A stretch of 64,000 nucleotides of DNA. Origin: Acanthococcus lagerstroemiae. Lineage: Eukaryota; Arthropoda; Insecta; Hemiptera; Eriococcidae. Below the pieces are notes generated by a model. It ran no database searches, was not told the origin of the DNA, and saw only the letters and a list, made by a program, of their open reading frames with translations. The DNA is taken from contig CM063112.1 in NCBI GenBank assembly GCA_031841125.1, positions 60,193,722 through 60,257,721 of the forward strand, in the 5' to 3' direction. Positions 51,201-58,330 of this stretch are shown here, piece by piece. Position 1 is the stretch's first letter. Every line of letters begins with the position of its first letter. Made by a program: the position numbers and the translations under genes.

Positions 51201-51378
51201 TAAGTCATTTTATTCGACAAAATAAACACGAATATACGATTAGCATTTTTCGTAGATCCGACACTCGAAAATTCCTATATATTTCGTTTACACTTGTGCG
51301 CGTGAAAATTGAAAAAAAAAAAAATCCCCAACGATAGAAACGAATAATACGTACCAGGCATTTAAGTTTCGAAAACAT
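29803..51378 (-). CDS. Four-exon gene for a 232-residue secreted Pro-rich protein; CDS join of 29803-30216, 42265-42442, 51045-51127, 51355-51378
   Basis: Four minus-strand exons (24, 83, 178 and 414 nt) join to 699 nt with no internal stop. Donors are CTG|GTACGT, TTC|GTAAGT and CAG|GTACGT; acceptors are TTTCCCCGACAG, TTGACTTTCAG and CTTTTTCTTCCAG. Phases are 0, 2 and 0, and the Ser codon TC|G is completed across intron 2. The product begins MFSKLKCLFLLAVLNALCSC, a textbook signal peptide made only by joining exons 1 and 2, with cleavage likely near residues 20-23. The mature part is rich in Pro, Val and aromatics. Its only cysteines are C158, C160, C194 and C196, in two similar motifs (RFVPCLC and HLLPCYC). 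No transmembrane segment follows, so secretion to extracellular matrix, cuticle, eggshell or saliva is possible but unproven. I recognise no family. Introns are 227, 8602 and 12048 bp. Confidence 0.82.
30217..32008. other. Intron 3, 3' part: no element recognised
   Basis: Intronic sequence of ordinary complexity; several CpG-containing stretches between 30600 and 31450. Short ORFs here have no support. Confidence 0.5.
32009..32154. mobile_element. hAT MITE of 146 bp
   Basis: Ends CAGTAGCGTAGC and, inverted, CTGTGGCGTAGC. An exact 8-bp duplication GGGAGAAT flanks it (32001-32008 and 32155-32162). No coding content. It lies inside intron 3 of the secreted-protein gene. Confidence 0.9.
32613..33060. 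repeat. C-rich, pyrimidine-biased degenerate minisatellite
   Basis: Repeats of a loose unit containing CCAGGA-CTTCC and CACCATGRCC occur near 32721-32755, 32800-32830, 32874-32885 and 32960-32985. It gives an apparent Pro-rich ORF (32751-32948) that I regard as a by-product. Confidence 0.55.
33660..34820 (+). repeat. Dispersed repeat interrupted by a TIR element; sibling at 46078-46375
   Basis: Segments 33660-33802 and 34684-34820 together match, in order, the reverse complement of 46078-46375. Shared phrases include GGGGCTTAGCC, TTCCAACTGAT, TATGTTCAAGTCAAAAGGTC and CAGTCTCCTC (or its variant). The sibling lacks the inserted element, so the pair forms a filled/empty site. Confidence 0.8.
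33803..34683. mobile_element. TIR element of 881 bp (GGGTGAGGTTGCC ends)
   Basis: The left end GGGTGAGGTTGCCTATTATG pairs with the inverted right end GGGTAAGGTTGCCAAATATG, both continuing GACCC. Related subterminal copies (TATGGACCCC near 34153, inverted GGGGACCAT near 34632) occur inside. Comparison with the empty sibling site near 46228 shows no evident target duplication. No transposase frame. Confidence 0.82.
34840..35350. promoter_or_regulatory. CpG-rich unique segment in intron 3, possible regulatory element
   Basis: Contains palindromes such as CGATCGATCG, GCGATCTCGATCGG and GGCGATCGCGCGCGCGATTG with TAAT/ATAAA-type sites, in a setting otherwise AT-rich and repetitive. No coding frame. 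I infer only that it is unusually constrained in composition. Confidence 0.3.
35894..36108 (-). mobile_element. tRNA-derived SINE, copy 1 (215 bp)
   Basis: On the minus strand it starts with a tRNA-like head (GGTCTGGTTGGCCGAGTGGA, B-box GGGTTCGAGCCC) and ends TTGAGAGCAAATTAGAAAAA. A 15-bp duplication TGCAGAATCCATATC flanks it (35879-35893 and 36109-36123). Copy 2 at 55294-55509 is colinear. Confidence 0.92.
36220..36376. repeat. GAGAAC-type microsatellite/minisatellite
   Basis: Imperfect hexamer repeats GAACGA / GAGAAC / GGGAAC run through this block, including an inverted stretch (GTTCTCGTTCTC at about 36255). Confidence 0.8.
36942..37566. mobile_element. TIR element (family GGTTAAGTCC), copy 2
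   Basis: The left end TGAGAACCAAAAGATGGTTA and the inverted right end TGAGAACCAAAAGGGATTAA face each other. An internal direct copy of the end (GAGAACCAAAAGGAGCTAAG) lies near 37352. Internal phrases such as GGTGTAGTTGAAATTTCG match copy 1 at 9310-10001. Confidence 0.7.
37603..37960. mobile_element. hAT-type MITE, family GGACGTACC, copy B (358 bp)
   Basis: Ends CAGAGACGTACC and, inverted, CAGGACGTACC. Flanks GGGAGAGG / GGGGGAGG (37595-37602, 37961-37968), one mismatch. Carries three internal units of the CAACTGACTCAACTCAAAATT type. Confidence 0.82.
38585..38935. repeat. Degenerate minisatellite, unit about 25 bp (ATTGAAATAATTGATACATCG)
   Basis: Around a dozen imperfect units of AATTGAAATAATTGATACATCGATA-like sequence, itself weakly palindromic (AATT, ATCGAT). 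A plus ORF (38831-39049) partly overlaps it and is spurious. Confidence 0.75.
39986..40374. mobile_element. hAT-type MITE, family GGACGTACC, copy C (389 bp)
   Basis: Ends CAGAGACGCATCG and, inverted, CAGGAACGTACC. Flanks CAAAATGG / CTAAATGG (39978-39985, 40375-40382), one mismatch. Three internal repeat units, the longest copy seen. Confidence 0.82.
40783..41037. mobile_element. Degraded hAT-type MITE, family GGACGTACC, copy D
   Basis: The left end CAGAAACGTAGCAAAGG and the AGTGACTCAACTCAAAATTT body are clear. The right end is eroded and I cannot define a target duplication, so the end is approximate. Confidence 0.55.
41580..41797. mobile_element. MITE with CAGTGGCGGATT ends
   Basis: The left end CAGTGGCGGATTAACAGGGG pairs with the imperfect inverted right end AGGGGAGGATTTAGGG. 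It resembles the nested element at 44787-45078. No clear target duplication. Confidence 0.5.
42265..42442 (-). CDS. Exon 3 of the secreted-protein gene
   Basis: Acceptor TTGACTTTCAG precedes 42442. The first base completes the Ser codon left open by exon 2. Fifty-nine codons follow, beginning SDHQQPSHSQNF and including HWVRQPVPIQ and GEVIPPVAATIPFPIAIQLP, ending CAG|GTACGT in phase 0. Confidence 0.8.
43805..45722. mobile_element. Fold-back element of 1.9 kb with about 600-bp inverted arms
   Basis: The left arm (43805 to about 44395) matches the inverted right arm (about 45090 to 45722) nearly end to end, starting ACAGATCATCATGCAACATA versus ACAGATCATCACGCAACATA. Arm interiors are tandem variants of TTTCCGAAGAATYTCAACGGAA. 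The right arm has an extra block of about 95 bp (near 45255-45350). A second dyad is centred near 44525. A MITE is nested at 44787-45078. No target duplication is obvious and there is no transposase. Confidence 0.9.
44787..45078. mobile_element. hAT-type MITE of 292 bp nested in the fold-back
   Basis: Exact 8-bp duplication GAGTTCCC (44779-44786 and 45079-45086). Ends AGTGGCGGATCCAAGG and, inverted, TCAGGCGCAGATTTAG. It is younger than the fold-back arms it interrupts. Confidence 0.75.
46078..46375 (-). repeat. Dispersed repeat, unoccupied sibling of 33660-34820
   Basis: Reverse complement matches the two halves of the 33660-34820 copy across the insertion point (AATATTCCAAATAAGAGCC, near 46228). 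It contains a minus ORF of 107 codons (46078-46401) that I do not recognise. Confidence 0.75.
46437..46730 (+). mobile_element. Possible SINE with tRNA-like head
   Basis: An A-box-like GACTGAGTGGTATCG near 46450 and B-box GGTTCGATTCC near 46491 are in tRNA order. About 230 bp of unfamiliar body follows. No second copy or duplication was found here. Confidence 0.35.
47440..48950. repeat. Degenerate tandem array, period about 280-350 bp, about four units
   Basis: The marker phrase ACTTCTGAGACATGTTRGTGG followed by GAGC...CATCGTT recurs near 47628, 47905, 48255 and 48836, alternating with a CTCGAAATCAGCACTAAAAAT phrase near 47452, 48025 and 48361. A MITE (48441-48721) interrupts the last interval; removing it restores a spacing near 300 bp. 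Confidence 0.7.
48441..48721. mobile_element. hAT-type MITE, family GGACGTACC, copy E (281 bp, opposite orientation)
   Basis: Ends AAGGGACGTACCGA and, inverted, CAGGGACGTACCGA. Flanks ATTCTTTG / ATCTTTTG (48433-48440, 48722-48729), two mismatches. Two internal repeat units. Inserted in the 47.4-48.9 kb tandem array. Confidence 0.8.
49719..49802 (+). repeat. Dispersed repeat, sibling of 29358-29451
   Basis: Shares CACTGATGCGATACTCGAAAGG and the downstream GGAGCCATTT...CATCGCTATACG order. Confidence 0.6.
49803..51044. other. Intron 2, 5' part, with a CpG-rich block near 50150-50950
   Basis: This first kilobase or so below exon 2 is CpG-rich and of high complexity, unlike the AT-rich rest of the intron. 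It supports overlapping plus ORFs (50075-50437, 50322-50579) with no recognisable product. A regulatory role is possible. Confidence 0.35.
51045..51127 (-). CDS. Exon 2 of the secreted-protein gene
   Basis: Acceptor CCCCGACAG precedes 51127. The exon encodes the hydrophobic core and cleavage region (FLLAVLNALCSCGHG), then YFFRRWESTPPP, and ends in phase 2 at donor GTAAGT. Frame and content fit exon 1 exactly. Confidence 0.78.
51355..51378 (-). CDS. Exon 1 (coding part) of the secreted-protein gene
   Basis: ATG at 51378-51376 followed by seven codons (MFSKLKCL), then donor GTACGT at 51354 in phase 0. It encodes the basic start and first part of the signal peptide. The frame is open upstream but contains no earlier ATG that I can see, so this start is preferred. 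A TATATTTAA-like element lies near 51522-51532, too far for a certain promoter call. Confidence 0.75.
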
Positions 51379-52329
51379 CGTAATTAAGAAAAAACGAACT
51401 ACGAGTCGGGTGCAGCTGAGCAACGATACTAAAATCCTATTCCCTTTTGTTTTAGGAATTACGGAGGCTGAGCTGACCCAGACCTAGGGTTGTAAACCAG
51501 TTCAGTTCGGACGAGGTTCAATTAAATATAAATTCTCTCTACCTTTTCTCCTAAATCCAGAACCGCTGACGTGCGCCGAAAGGAGCACGTCCAGATTTAT
51601 TTACATTATAATATCCGAAATGTTTACTCGCTCTGGCCTACGCTGGATTCGACTTTGATAGAAATATTATATTTCGACCGAGATTATACAGAGCGAACAC
51701 ACGACTCGTATTATCCGGACGGGTTTGTAACACCGAAATTTATTTCTATTCTTACAAAAAGTAAAAAAAAAAAAGGTCGCAACGTGCTGATTAATGTGGA
51801 CTTGGAATACTTAGTCAAATATTTATAGCTCGACGATGGGTAATTTGTGGTATCTTGTTTACTAATCGTGTATATCCGCGTCCACCACACATTTGACTCA
51901 TTTTGAAAATACAAACGACATCCACTGGACTGTGCCCAGCGCATAATCCTTTTAAATCCGAAGAAAAGAATGCCCAACCGAATAACGCAGTTAATTTGAG
52001 CAAAAGGTACAACCAATGGCATAGAGGTTGCATATCCTACGCCTATGTTAATAGAGCAAAACTAGTCTTATGGCCCTAACCAATCCCTGGTGAGCAAACC
52101 AAATTTTCAAAGGGGCAAATTTCAGCCAAGGCAGGGAGTAACAATGAATTTTACAGCAAAAAGAGAAAGGATAGAAATCAGCCGCGGATTTACGTACAAG
52201 CGGAACAAGTTATAGCTTGGGGTGCACAAAATTTGAGGGATAAATTTTGCCTCCAAATATTTTTCGGGAAAAATATGAATATGATTTGATGATATTTATT
52301 TTATTTATTTATTTTACAGCATATTGGTT

Positions 52330-54780
52330 AAGAATATAACTCTTACATTTAACTCTTGTCGGACTCTAATCCCCCAATATTGACCCATTTCTGGGCAAAA
52401 ATGCCTCTACACATCTCTTCCATCTTTTTCTTTCTCGTATTTCTCTTTCCCATGTTGGTCCTCACTCCTGAACTATCTCGTCTCTCTATCTTGTTTGTGG
52501 TCTTCCCCTGGTGCGCTTCCTTTCCCTTGGTATCCAATCAAAACTTTCCTCCGCCATCCTCTTGCCTTATTACATGCTCCGCATATTTTAGCTTTTCGAT
52601 CGTGTATCCTATGTCTTTTAGTCCTGATTTTTCCCTGATTTCCGTGTTTTTGATTTTGTCCCGCTTTTTGATTCCTAAAATACTTCTTTCCGTTGCTCTT
52701 TGGGTAGACTGAATTTTTTCCACGCTGGCTTTTGTCGGCGCCCATGCTTGACACCATGTTAGTGATGGTAACTCTCTTAGATTTTGAATTTCAGTTTCTT
52801 TGCTATTTTCCCTTTGTAGAATTCCTTTTTAGCCCAATAGTTTTTCTACTCTCACTTTATTCTGTAGGGTATTTCTTTTGACATTTTCTTTTGTTTTGGC
52901 ACATAGAAAAAATTTGGGAAAAAATTACTTTAAAGCGTTACTTTAGCACCCGTAAAGCTCCCCCGATACGAATTCAGCGGTTGACATTTCCATGGGAATT
53001 TTTTTTAACAACGCGCTGCAGACTGATTGAGCATTACTTCTATCCATATGATTTAGTTCTTCATAATCACAATTTAGTTCAGTGGTTCAAATTTCCACGG
53101 AAATTTTCATTTCTGTCAGCCATCCCCACGACACGAAACTAGTCCGTATGATTTTTTTTCCAGCCGTGGGTATACTTGAGCGAGAACCGTTACGCTTCCT
53201 CCGACACGCTCGAAAACTGTAACGCCACCCCTCCCCCTGACACGAAGCCAGTCCGTATGATTTAAATCTTTATGATGACAATTCAGTTCAGCTGTTGATA
53301 TTTGTATGGAAATTGCTATTAACAATTTTATCCCTTTATCGTAATTTTATTCCTATTTTGAAATGAAATTATTTGTCCTAAATATTTAACTTGTTTTAGT
53401 TCGTTCTCCCCTCCTTTTTCTTTCTCTTTTACTTTTTCTTTGCCGTATAATATTTCGTAGAACTGCATAGCTGCTTCCAAAATTTTCTCCTTATCCCTAA
53501 TTTCCTACCCTTGTTTGTTTTCGATCTTCAATACCAAGTTTCTCCCTCTGCTCAGTTCTTTTATTACCTTTTCATTGTCACTCATACTGTTTTCCACTTT
53601 TCCTGTATCAAATGTTCTGACGTCATTACGAATTTGTTGTTGAGCTAATTTCTTCAGTTCTGTCAATTTTATTTACTCCGTTGGCGCCAAAACTTTTTTC
53701 TTTTGCAGCTGATCCCTTTCTTCGATTATCTTTTTCATTTTTTCTGTTAATTTGTCGTCCGCTGTTTCTTTTTCCGTAACATCACATATTCGTTGTTACC
53801 TTCTGTAATTTCTTCTTCTATAATATTATATTTTTCTTGTACAGAGTTTCCATCTTTTGTCTCCTTTCAATAATTTCTTTGACCCTATCCCTATATTTGT
53901 CGTGCGTGTGCACTGGGATAATTTTTATTGCAAACCTCTCTTTTTTCTCATAATTATTATATTTTATCCTCCTTACTCATCTCATCTTTACCCGTGATAT
54001 TTTATGGTCCGATGCAAAGTTGAATTCAGCCAATGTGGAAACGTCTTGTATTATCTTTATACCATCTATCTCATTTTTGGTTCTTTGATCGGGAGATATC
54101 CACGTAAATTTTCTGGCTTATCTTTTTTTGTAAAAAGTATAATATGCTATTTTAAGATTTTGCTGGGATGCGAATTCCATTAATCTCTCTCCGTTTTTGT
54201 TTTTAATTCCCACCCCATATTTACCCACGTTTCCCGAACCTCCCTCATTTCCACCAATTTTCGCATTCTAGTCCTCCATCATCATTGTATATTATTCATT
54301 GTTTTGCTCCGAAACTCTTCCAGCTTTGCTTACAACTCCTCCCGTTCCCCTTCCTTAGCCTCCATTGTTGGGGCACACATTTGGACTATCAACGCATCGG
54401 CTTTTACTTCCACTGTAAGAGGCAGCTAATTCATTCAAGGACTCCTCCAATTTCATTGATTTTTCTCATTACTGATATTCCGATATAAAAACCCACTCCC
54501 CTGTACCCTCTTGTCTCCTCATAATGATACAGGTAATTTACGTTATTTTTCTCCCCATTTTCTTACTTCCCCTAATCCTATTATATATCCCATTTTATTT
54601 TTTCTATCTCTTTTTCAAATTCGTACATCCTATCTTCCCCCACCATCCCCCTACAATTATAATATAATATATTCAGACCTTTTCCACATTTTTCTTCCCG
54701 TTCTCCTCCTTGGAAAGAGGTGCGTAGGTATTACAGCCTTTTTCACCTAGGGTGGCTGCCTCCCGTTTCGGGGGAGTTGA
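52330..54780 (-). mobile_element. Decayed LINE, minus strand: endonuclease, RT tail and 3' end; RT core deleted
   Basis: Reading leftwards from 54780, GYRGVGFYIG (near 54505), KYGVGIKNKNGERLMEFAS (near 54215) and a final SDHK (near 54010) mark an AP-like endonuclease. Coding then jumps to KQVKYLGQIISF near 53380, so the RT core is missing. The C-terminal tail follows, with RSILGIKKRDKIKNTEI near 52670 and TIEKLKYAEHVIRQEDGG near 52590. Frameshifts and stops are common. A block at 53040-53330 includes a direct duplication of about 65 bp. Confidence 0.75.
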
Positions 54781-55029
54781 TTATATTACCAATATTAAAT
54801 CATTGAAATGTTAGAAAATTTTCCACATACAGTGGCAAAAAGATTTGACATCATAGACATCAATAATTTTCGAATTTTCTCTTCAAAAAGGGACAGAAAA
54901 AATTCCAAACAATTCCACGTAATTACTGTTAGCTTTCGTAGAAAATTGTGCTGAAAAATTTCGAGAAAAATCAAATAACCACTGGCAGATGGTTTATACT
55001 TTGTAAAAATTTAAAATCTGATCAGAAAG

Positions 55030-55710
55030 CGGTGAAATGAGCTCTGGCACAAGATGGGCAAGTAAATATGAGGCATGTTCTGCTTTTGTCTATGGCTGGA
55101 AGGAATTCATAGCGACATTAAGTGCAATACAGGGAATGGCAATAGAAGGAAATGCATCTCAAAAAATGAAGAACAGAGAAAAAGCTGAAGGTTTACCGAC
55201 AAATCTGAGTAAATTTGAGGGTCTTTTTGTGGTTGTATTATGGGCTGCAATACTTGAAAGATTCAACAAAACATCTTTGTAAGCAGTATTGACCAGAGGT
55301 CTGGTTGGCCGAGTGGATAGCGCGTTGGTCTCGGGATCCGGAGGTCCTGGGTACGAGCCCACATAGCAACTAGCCAGATTTTTACCTGGGCCGGTTTTTC
55401 GGCCAGAAGGGAAAAGGGCTAGGACAGCCCTAACAGCCTCATCGACGTCTCTGAGGTAATGCCCGAAAGGGCAGATTCCAGGGCTCGAGTTGAGAGCAAA
55501 TTAGAAAAATAAGCAGTATTGACTAATTTGCAAGGTGTAATTAATCTGTATCTCTCTTTAATCAATAACATAACTGAATCTAAGACAGACACAATGTTCA
55601 GTACATTTTTAGAACACGTGAAAGAAGATGAAGATTACGAGATTGAGAAAAATCGTTCTCGTATAAGAAAGTTGGTAGCAGATGAAAGTAGGGAAAATGA
55701 AATTAGCTGA
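55030..55710 (+). pseudogene. hAT/ZMYM1-like transposase fragment, split by a SINE
   Basis: The segments 55037-55279 and about 55510-55710 read as one protein once the SINE is removed. They contain GTRWASKYEACSAF, then LSKFEGLFVVVLWAAILERF and, past the SINE, LQGVINLYLSLINNI. This RWS..., LWxDILERxN..., LQ...DL-x-LY pattern is typical of the C-terminal part of hAT-derived ZMYM1-like proteins. An in-frame TAA lies at the SINE junction (55280-55282). The element is truncated at both ends and non-functional. Assignment is from remembered family pattern, not from a search. Confidence 0.65.
55294..55509 (+). mobile_element. tRNA-derived SINE, copy 2 (216 bp)
   Basis: The tRNA-like head GGTCTGGTTGGCCGAGTGGA, B-box-like GGGTACGAGCCC, and tail TTGAGAGCAAATTAGAAAAA match copy 1 (35894-36108). 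A 14-bp duplication TAAGCAGTATTGAC flanks it (55280-55293, 55510-55523). It interrupts the hAT-like pseudogene. Confidence 0.92.
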
Positions 55711-56374
55711 AATGGGAGAGAAAAGTTGAAGGTTGAAATTTATTTTATCAAACTGGATAAGCTTCGAACAGAGCTGCAAACCAGGTACTCTGCATACACG
55801 TCTGTATTTGAAAAATTTAATTTTCTTATCAACATCGATTCAATGAATACATCTCCCCCAATATTTTAAACATTTTTGACCACTCAACATTATCAAAAGC
55901 TTTTTCTAAATCTACAAATACTAGGTACATAAGTATTCAAACCTTTTTTTCAGTCTTCTTTCTAATAAAAGCCTCGAACATAATATTGCTTTCCCAGCTC
56001 CTCTACCTTTTCTGAATCCAAACTGATATTCTCCCAATCTTTCTTCCATTTTATTTGGAATTTTCTTACTAGAATCTTTGATGCATGCGATAGTAAATTT
56101 GTAACACAATAATCTTCACATTAGTTTGCTCTCCTTAGGGAACATAAACAACCTGCTTTTCTGGAAATCAGTTGGTATTTCTCCTTCCTCATACATTCTG
56201 CAAATTAATTCGTATACATTTTTTAAAACTACTTCTCCTGCATTCTTCAATAACTCACTGACAATTTCATCAACTCCTGCTTTATCTGCTTTCATTTCTT
56301 TCAGAGCTTTATCAAATTCCGATCTCAAAATAGGATCTTTTCTTTTTTCATCCTCCATACTTTCTTCTCTTTCC

Positions 56375-56692
56375 CCGGGACGTATAAAACTGGTTTCCTG
56401 TGGGGGGGGGGGGGGAGTGTGGAGTCCCAACTGATCGAACTCAAAATTCCCAATCATTAAAGAAAGAAAAAAAACCTTTTGACCTGTTAATTTTTCCAAC
56501 TTCTCAAAATTCCCAAATATCAAAGTATCAAAGCAAAAAGCAAAAAAAAAACCTTTTGACTGGTTGGATTTTCCCCAACTCTACCGAAAATTACCAACTC
56601 CGCCTGACTGAAATGATAAATTTTCCCAACTGCCGCGTAAAAAATTCCTACGGGGAGGAGGAGAAGCGCCCTCCCCTATCGGTACATCCATG
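56375..56692. mobile_element. hAT-type MITE, family GGACGTACC, copy F (318 bp)
   Basis: Ends CCGGGACGTATAAA and, inverted, CATGGATGTACCGA. An exact 8-bp duplication CTCTTTCC (56367-56374, 56693-56700). Two internal repeat units. It is inserted in the minus-strand LINE. Confidence 0.9.
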
Positions 56693-56967
56693 CTCTTTCC
56701 ATACATTTGCTAATACCTACTCTATCCTTATACAGTTTTTCAAACTATCTCACCTATCTTTTTACTTTGACTTTTCTAGAGTCTTAACACTTTTCCTCTT
56801 TCATCCATTAAATCATTTGTTCTTGCTCCAGAATATCTGTTTACTTAGTTAAATGCCAGGATAGAATTGCGATGGAACATTTCTTTGACAAGCCATACCG
56901 TGCGCTAATACCCACACGGGAGGCTTGGGAAAAGAGGTGGCCAAGCATTCTAGGAAAATAGGAGAAT

Positions 56968-57798
56968 GTGTGGTTTGCAGATGCCTCTAAGTATGACCAA
57001 AGGGTAGGAATCGGAATCACGAATGCAAAAGGCGCTGACAACTGTTCAGTGGCACTGGGCGAGGGCGTCACTATCCTCCAAGCAGAAATAATGGCGATCA
57101 CGGTGGCCATTGAAAGAAGCCAGCAGAAGGACCTTGTTAATAAACACATCTATATCTGTACAGACAGTCAATCGGCTATCAAAGTACTATCGTCACACCA
57201 AAATACATCCCTGGTAGTGGCGAAGTGTGTTAACAAACTATACACCCTTGCTCAGAAGAACCGGGTCACGGTACTATGGACACCGGGACACTGCGGCATA
57301 AAAGGGAACATGATCGCTGGCAAGCTAGCGAAGGAGGGCACCAAAAAAGAACTGGCAACGCCCAGGCCGTGTCTTCCTGTAGCATACAGCGTCATAAAAT
57401 CCAAAGTAAAGGCTTGGATAAGTAAGCAGACGGAAATGCACTGGCGGTTGGCCAGTGGCATGAACGTCAGCAAAACACTGATAGGGGACACCCCCAGTAA
57501 GTATGCCAAGTTCCTATTAGGGCTTGACAGGAAATATGCAAGGCTCATGGTCGGACTACTAACCGGTCATGGGGCCACAAAACACATGTGGTATAAAATA
57601 GGAGTGGTAAGAAGCGGCTCCTGTAGGTACTGTGGAGAAGAGGAAGAAACCTCGATCCATATCATATGTCGGTGCCCAGCAATAGCCGGGACAAGACGCG
57701 AAGCATTGGGGCTAGAATATCCAGCACCCAGTGAAGTCAAAGGGATAGAGCTCAGTAAAACTTTCACTTTGACTATAAAAGTGAGGCTACTGAGCTGA
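56968..57798 (+). CDS. RNase H and zinc-knuckle C-terminal region of a non-LTR retrotransposon
   Basis: An uninterrupted 276-codon frame. RNase H motifs in order are WFADAS (D5), ILQAEIMAI (E40), ICTDSQSAI (D66) and VLWTPGHCGIKGN (near 103-114). The fourth acidic position is Gly (residue 118, in NMIAGKLAKEG, where family members have ADELAKEG), so catalysis is doubtful. A C-x2-C-x8-H-x2-C knuckle follows at 219-234. This arrangement is that of Jockey/R1-type LINE ORF2 C-termini. The 5' part is absent, so this is a truncated insertion whose start near 56853 is the truncation point. The first ATG is not a real initiator. Confidence 0.85.
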   Translation: MWFADASKYDQRVGIGITNAKGADNCSVALGEGVTILQAEIMAITVAIERSQQKDLVNKHIYICTDSQSAIKVLSSHQNTSLVVAKCVNKLYTLAQKNRVTVLWTPGHCGIKGNMIAGKLAKEGTKKELATPRPCLPVAYSVIKSKVKAWISKQTEMHWRLASGMNVSKTLIGDTPSKYAKFLLGLDRKYARLMVGLLTGHGATKHMWYKIGVVRSGSCRYCGEEEETSIHIICRCPAIAGTRREALGLEYPAPSEVKGIELSKTFTLTIKVRLLS

Positions 57799-57909
57799 TC
57801 CTTAACAGCAACTTGAGGAATAGTGCAATGGACTGCAAAGTCTGAGCGCTCGGTGCATATAGTGCCACCTCACACACAAATGAAGAATAGTTAAAAGCCT
57901 GATCGGTTT

Positions 57910-57912
57910 CTT

Positions 57913-57955
<43 letters not shown>

Positions 57956-57966
57956 CACACACACAA
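57910..57966. repeat. (CT)n(CA)n microsatellite
   Basis: A CT run of about 12 units changes directly to CA repeats, near the 3' end of the plus-strand LINE fragment. Confidence 0.9.
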
Positions 57967-58330
57967 ATATACGGCTTTAAGAAATGAAAAGGGGGGGGAG
58001 AGACAGAGAGAGGACTTTTCATCCATGGTTTTAGTCTTTCTATTATTTGAATATCTACTCTCTTGCTAGCTATCAGATTTATTGCTGAATTTAGTGCTAT
58101 CCGCTCCCCTTAATTTCCTTACTGTCATATGCAAAGTTCTTTCGTCATCTCTTCCTGATTTTCATCTCTTTTCTTTACCTCTCTTAAGAATTCCAAATTC
58201 TATTTTGTTTTTATTTTCTTGTGTCTTCTTTTTCATATTTTTAAATTTAAACCTTCATTTCATTACTACTAAACTGTAATCATTATCTACATCCGCTGTT
58301 GGGTATATGTCTTGCAATGTTGTGACCTTG

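Larger units (their letters stand above)
55760..58330 (-). mobile_element. Second minus-strand LINE: endonuclease end and first half of RT, with two nested insertions
   Basis: From 58330 leftwards, TLQDIYPTADVDNDYSLVVM resembles the endonuclease end and linker (to about 58000). Coding resumes at about 56850 and holds DKALKEMKADKAGVDEIVSE near 56300, then EYQFGFRKGRGAGKAI near 56020 and the catalytic VDLEKAFDNVEWSKMF near 55900. Between lie a plus-strand LINE fragment (about 56853-57995) and MITE copy F (56375-56692). The RT after motif A is missing. Stops and frameshifts make it dead. Confidence 0.65.

Noticed and set aside
55296..55370. Functional tRNA gene at the head of the SINE
   Set aside because: It continues into a 216-bp SINE with target duplications and an identical-layout sibling.
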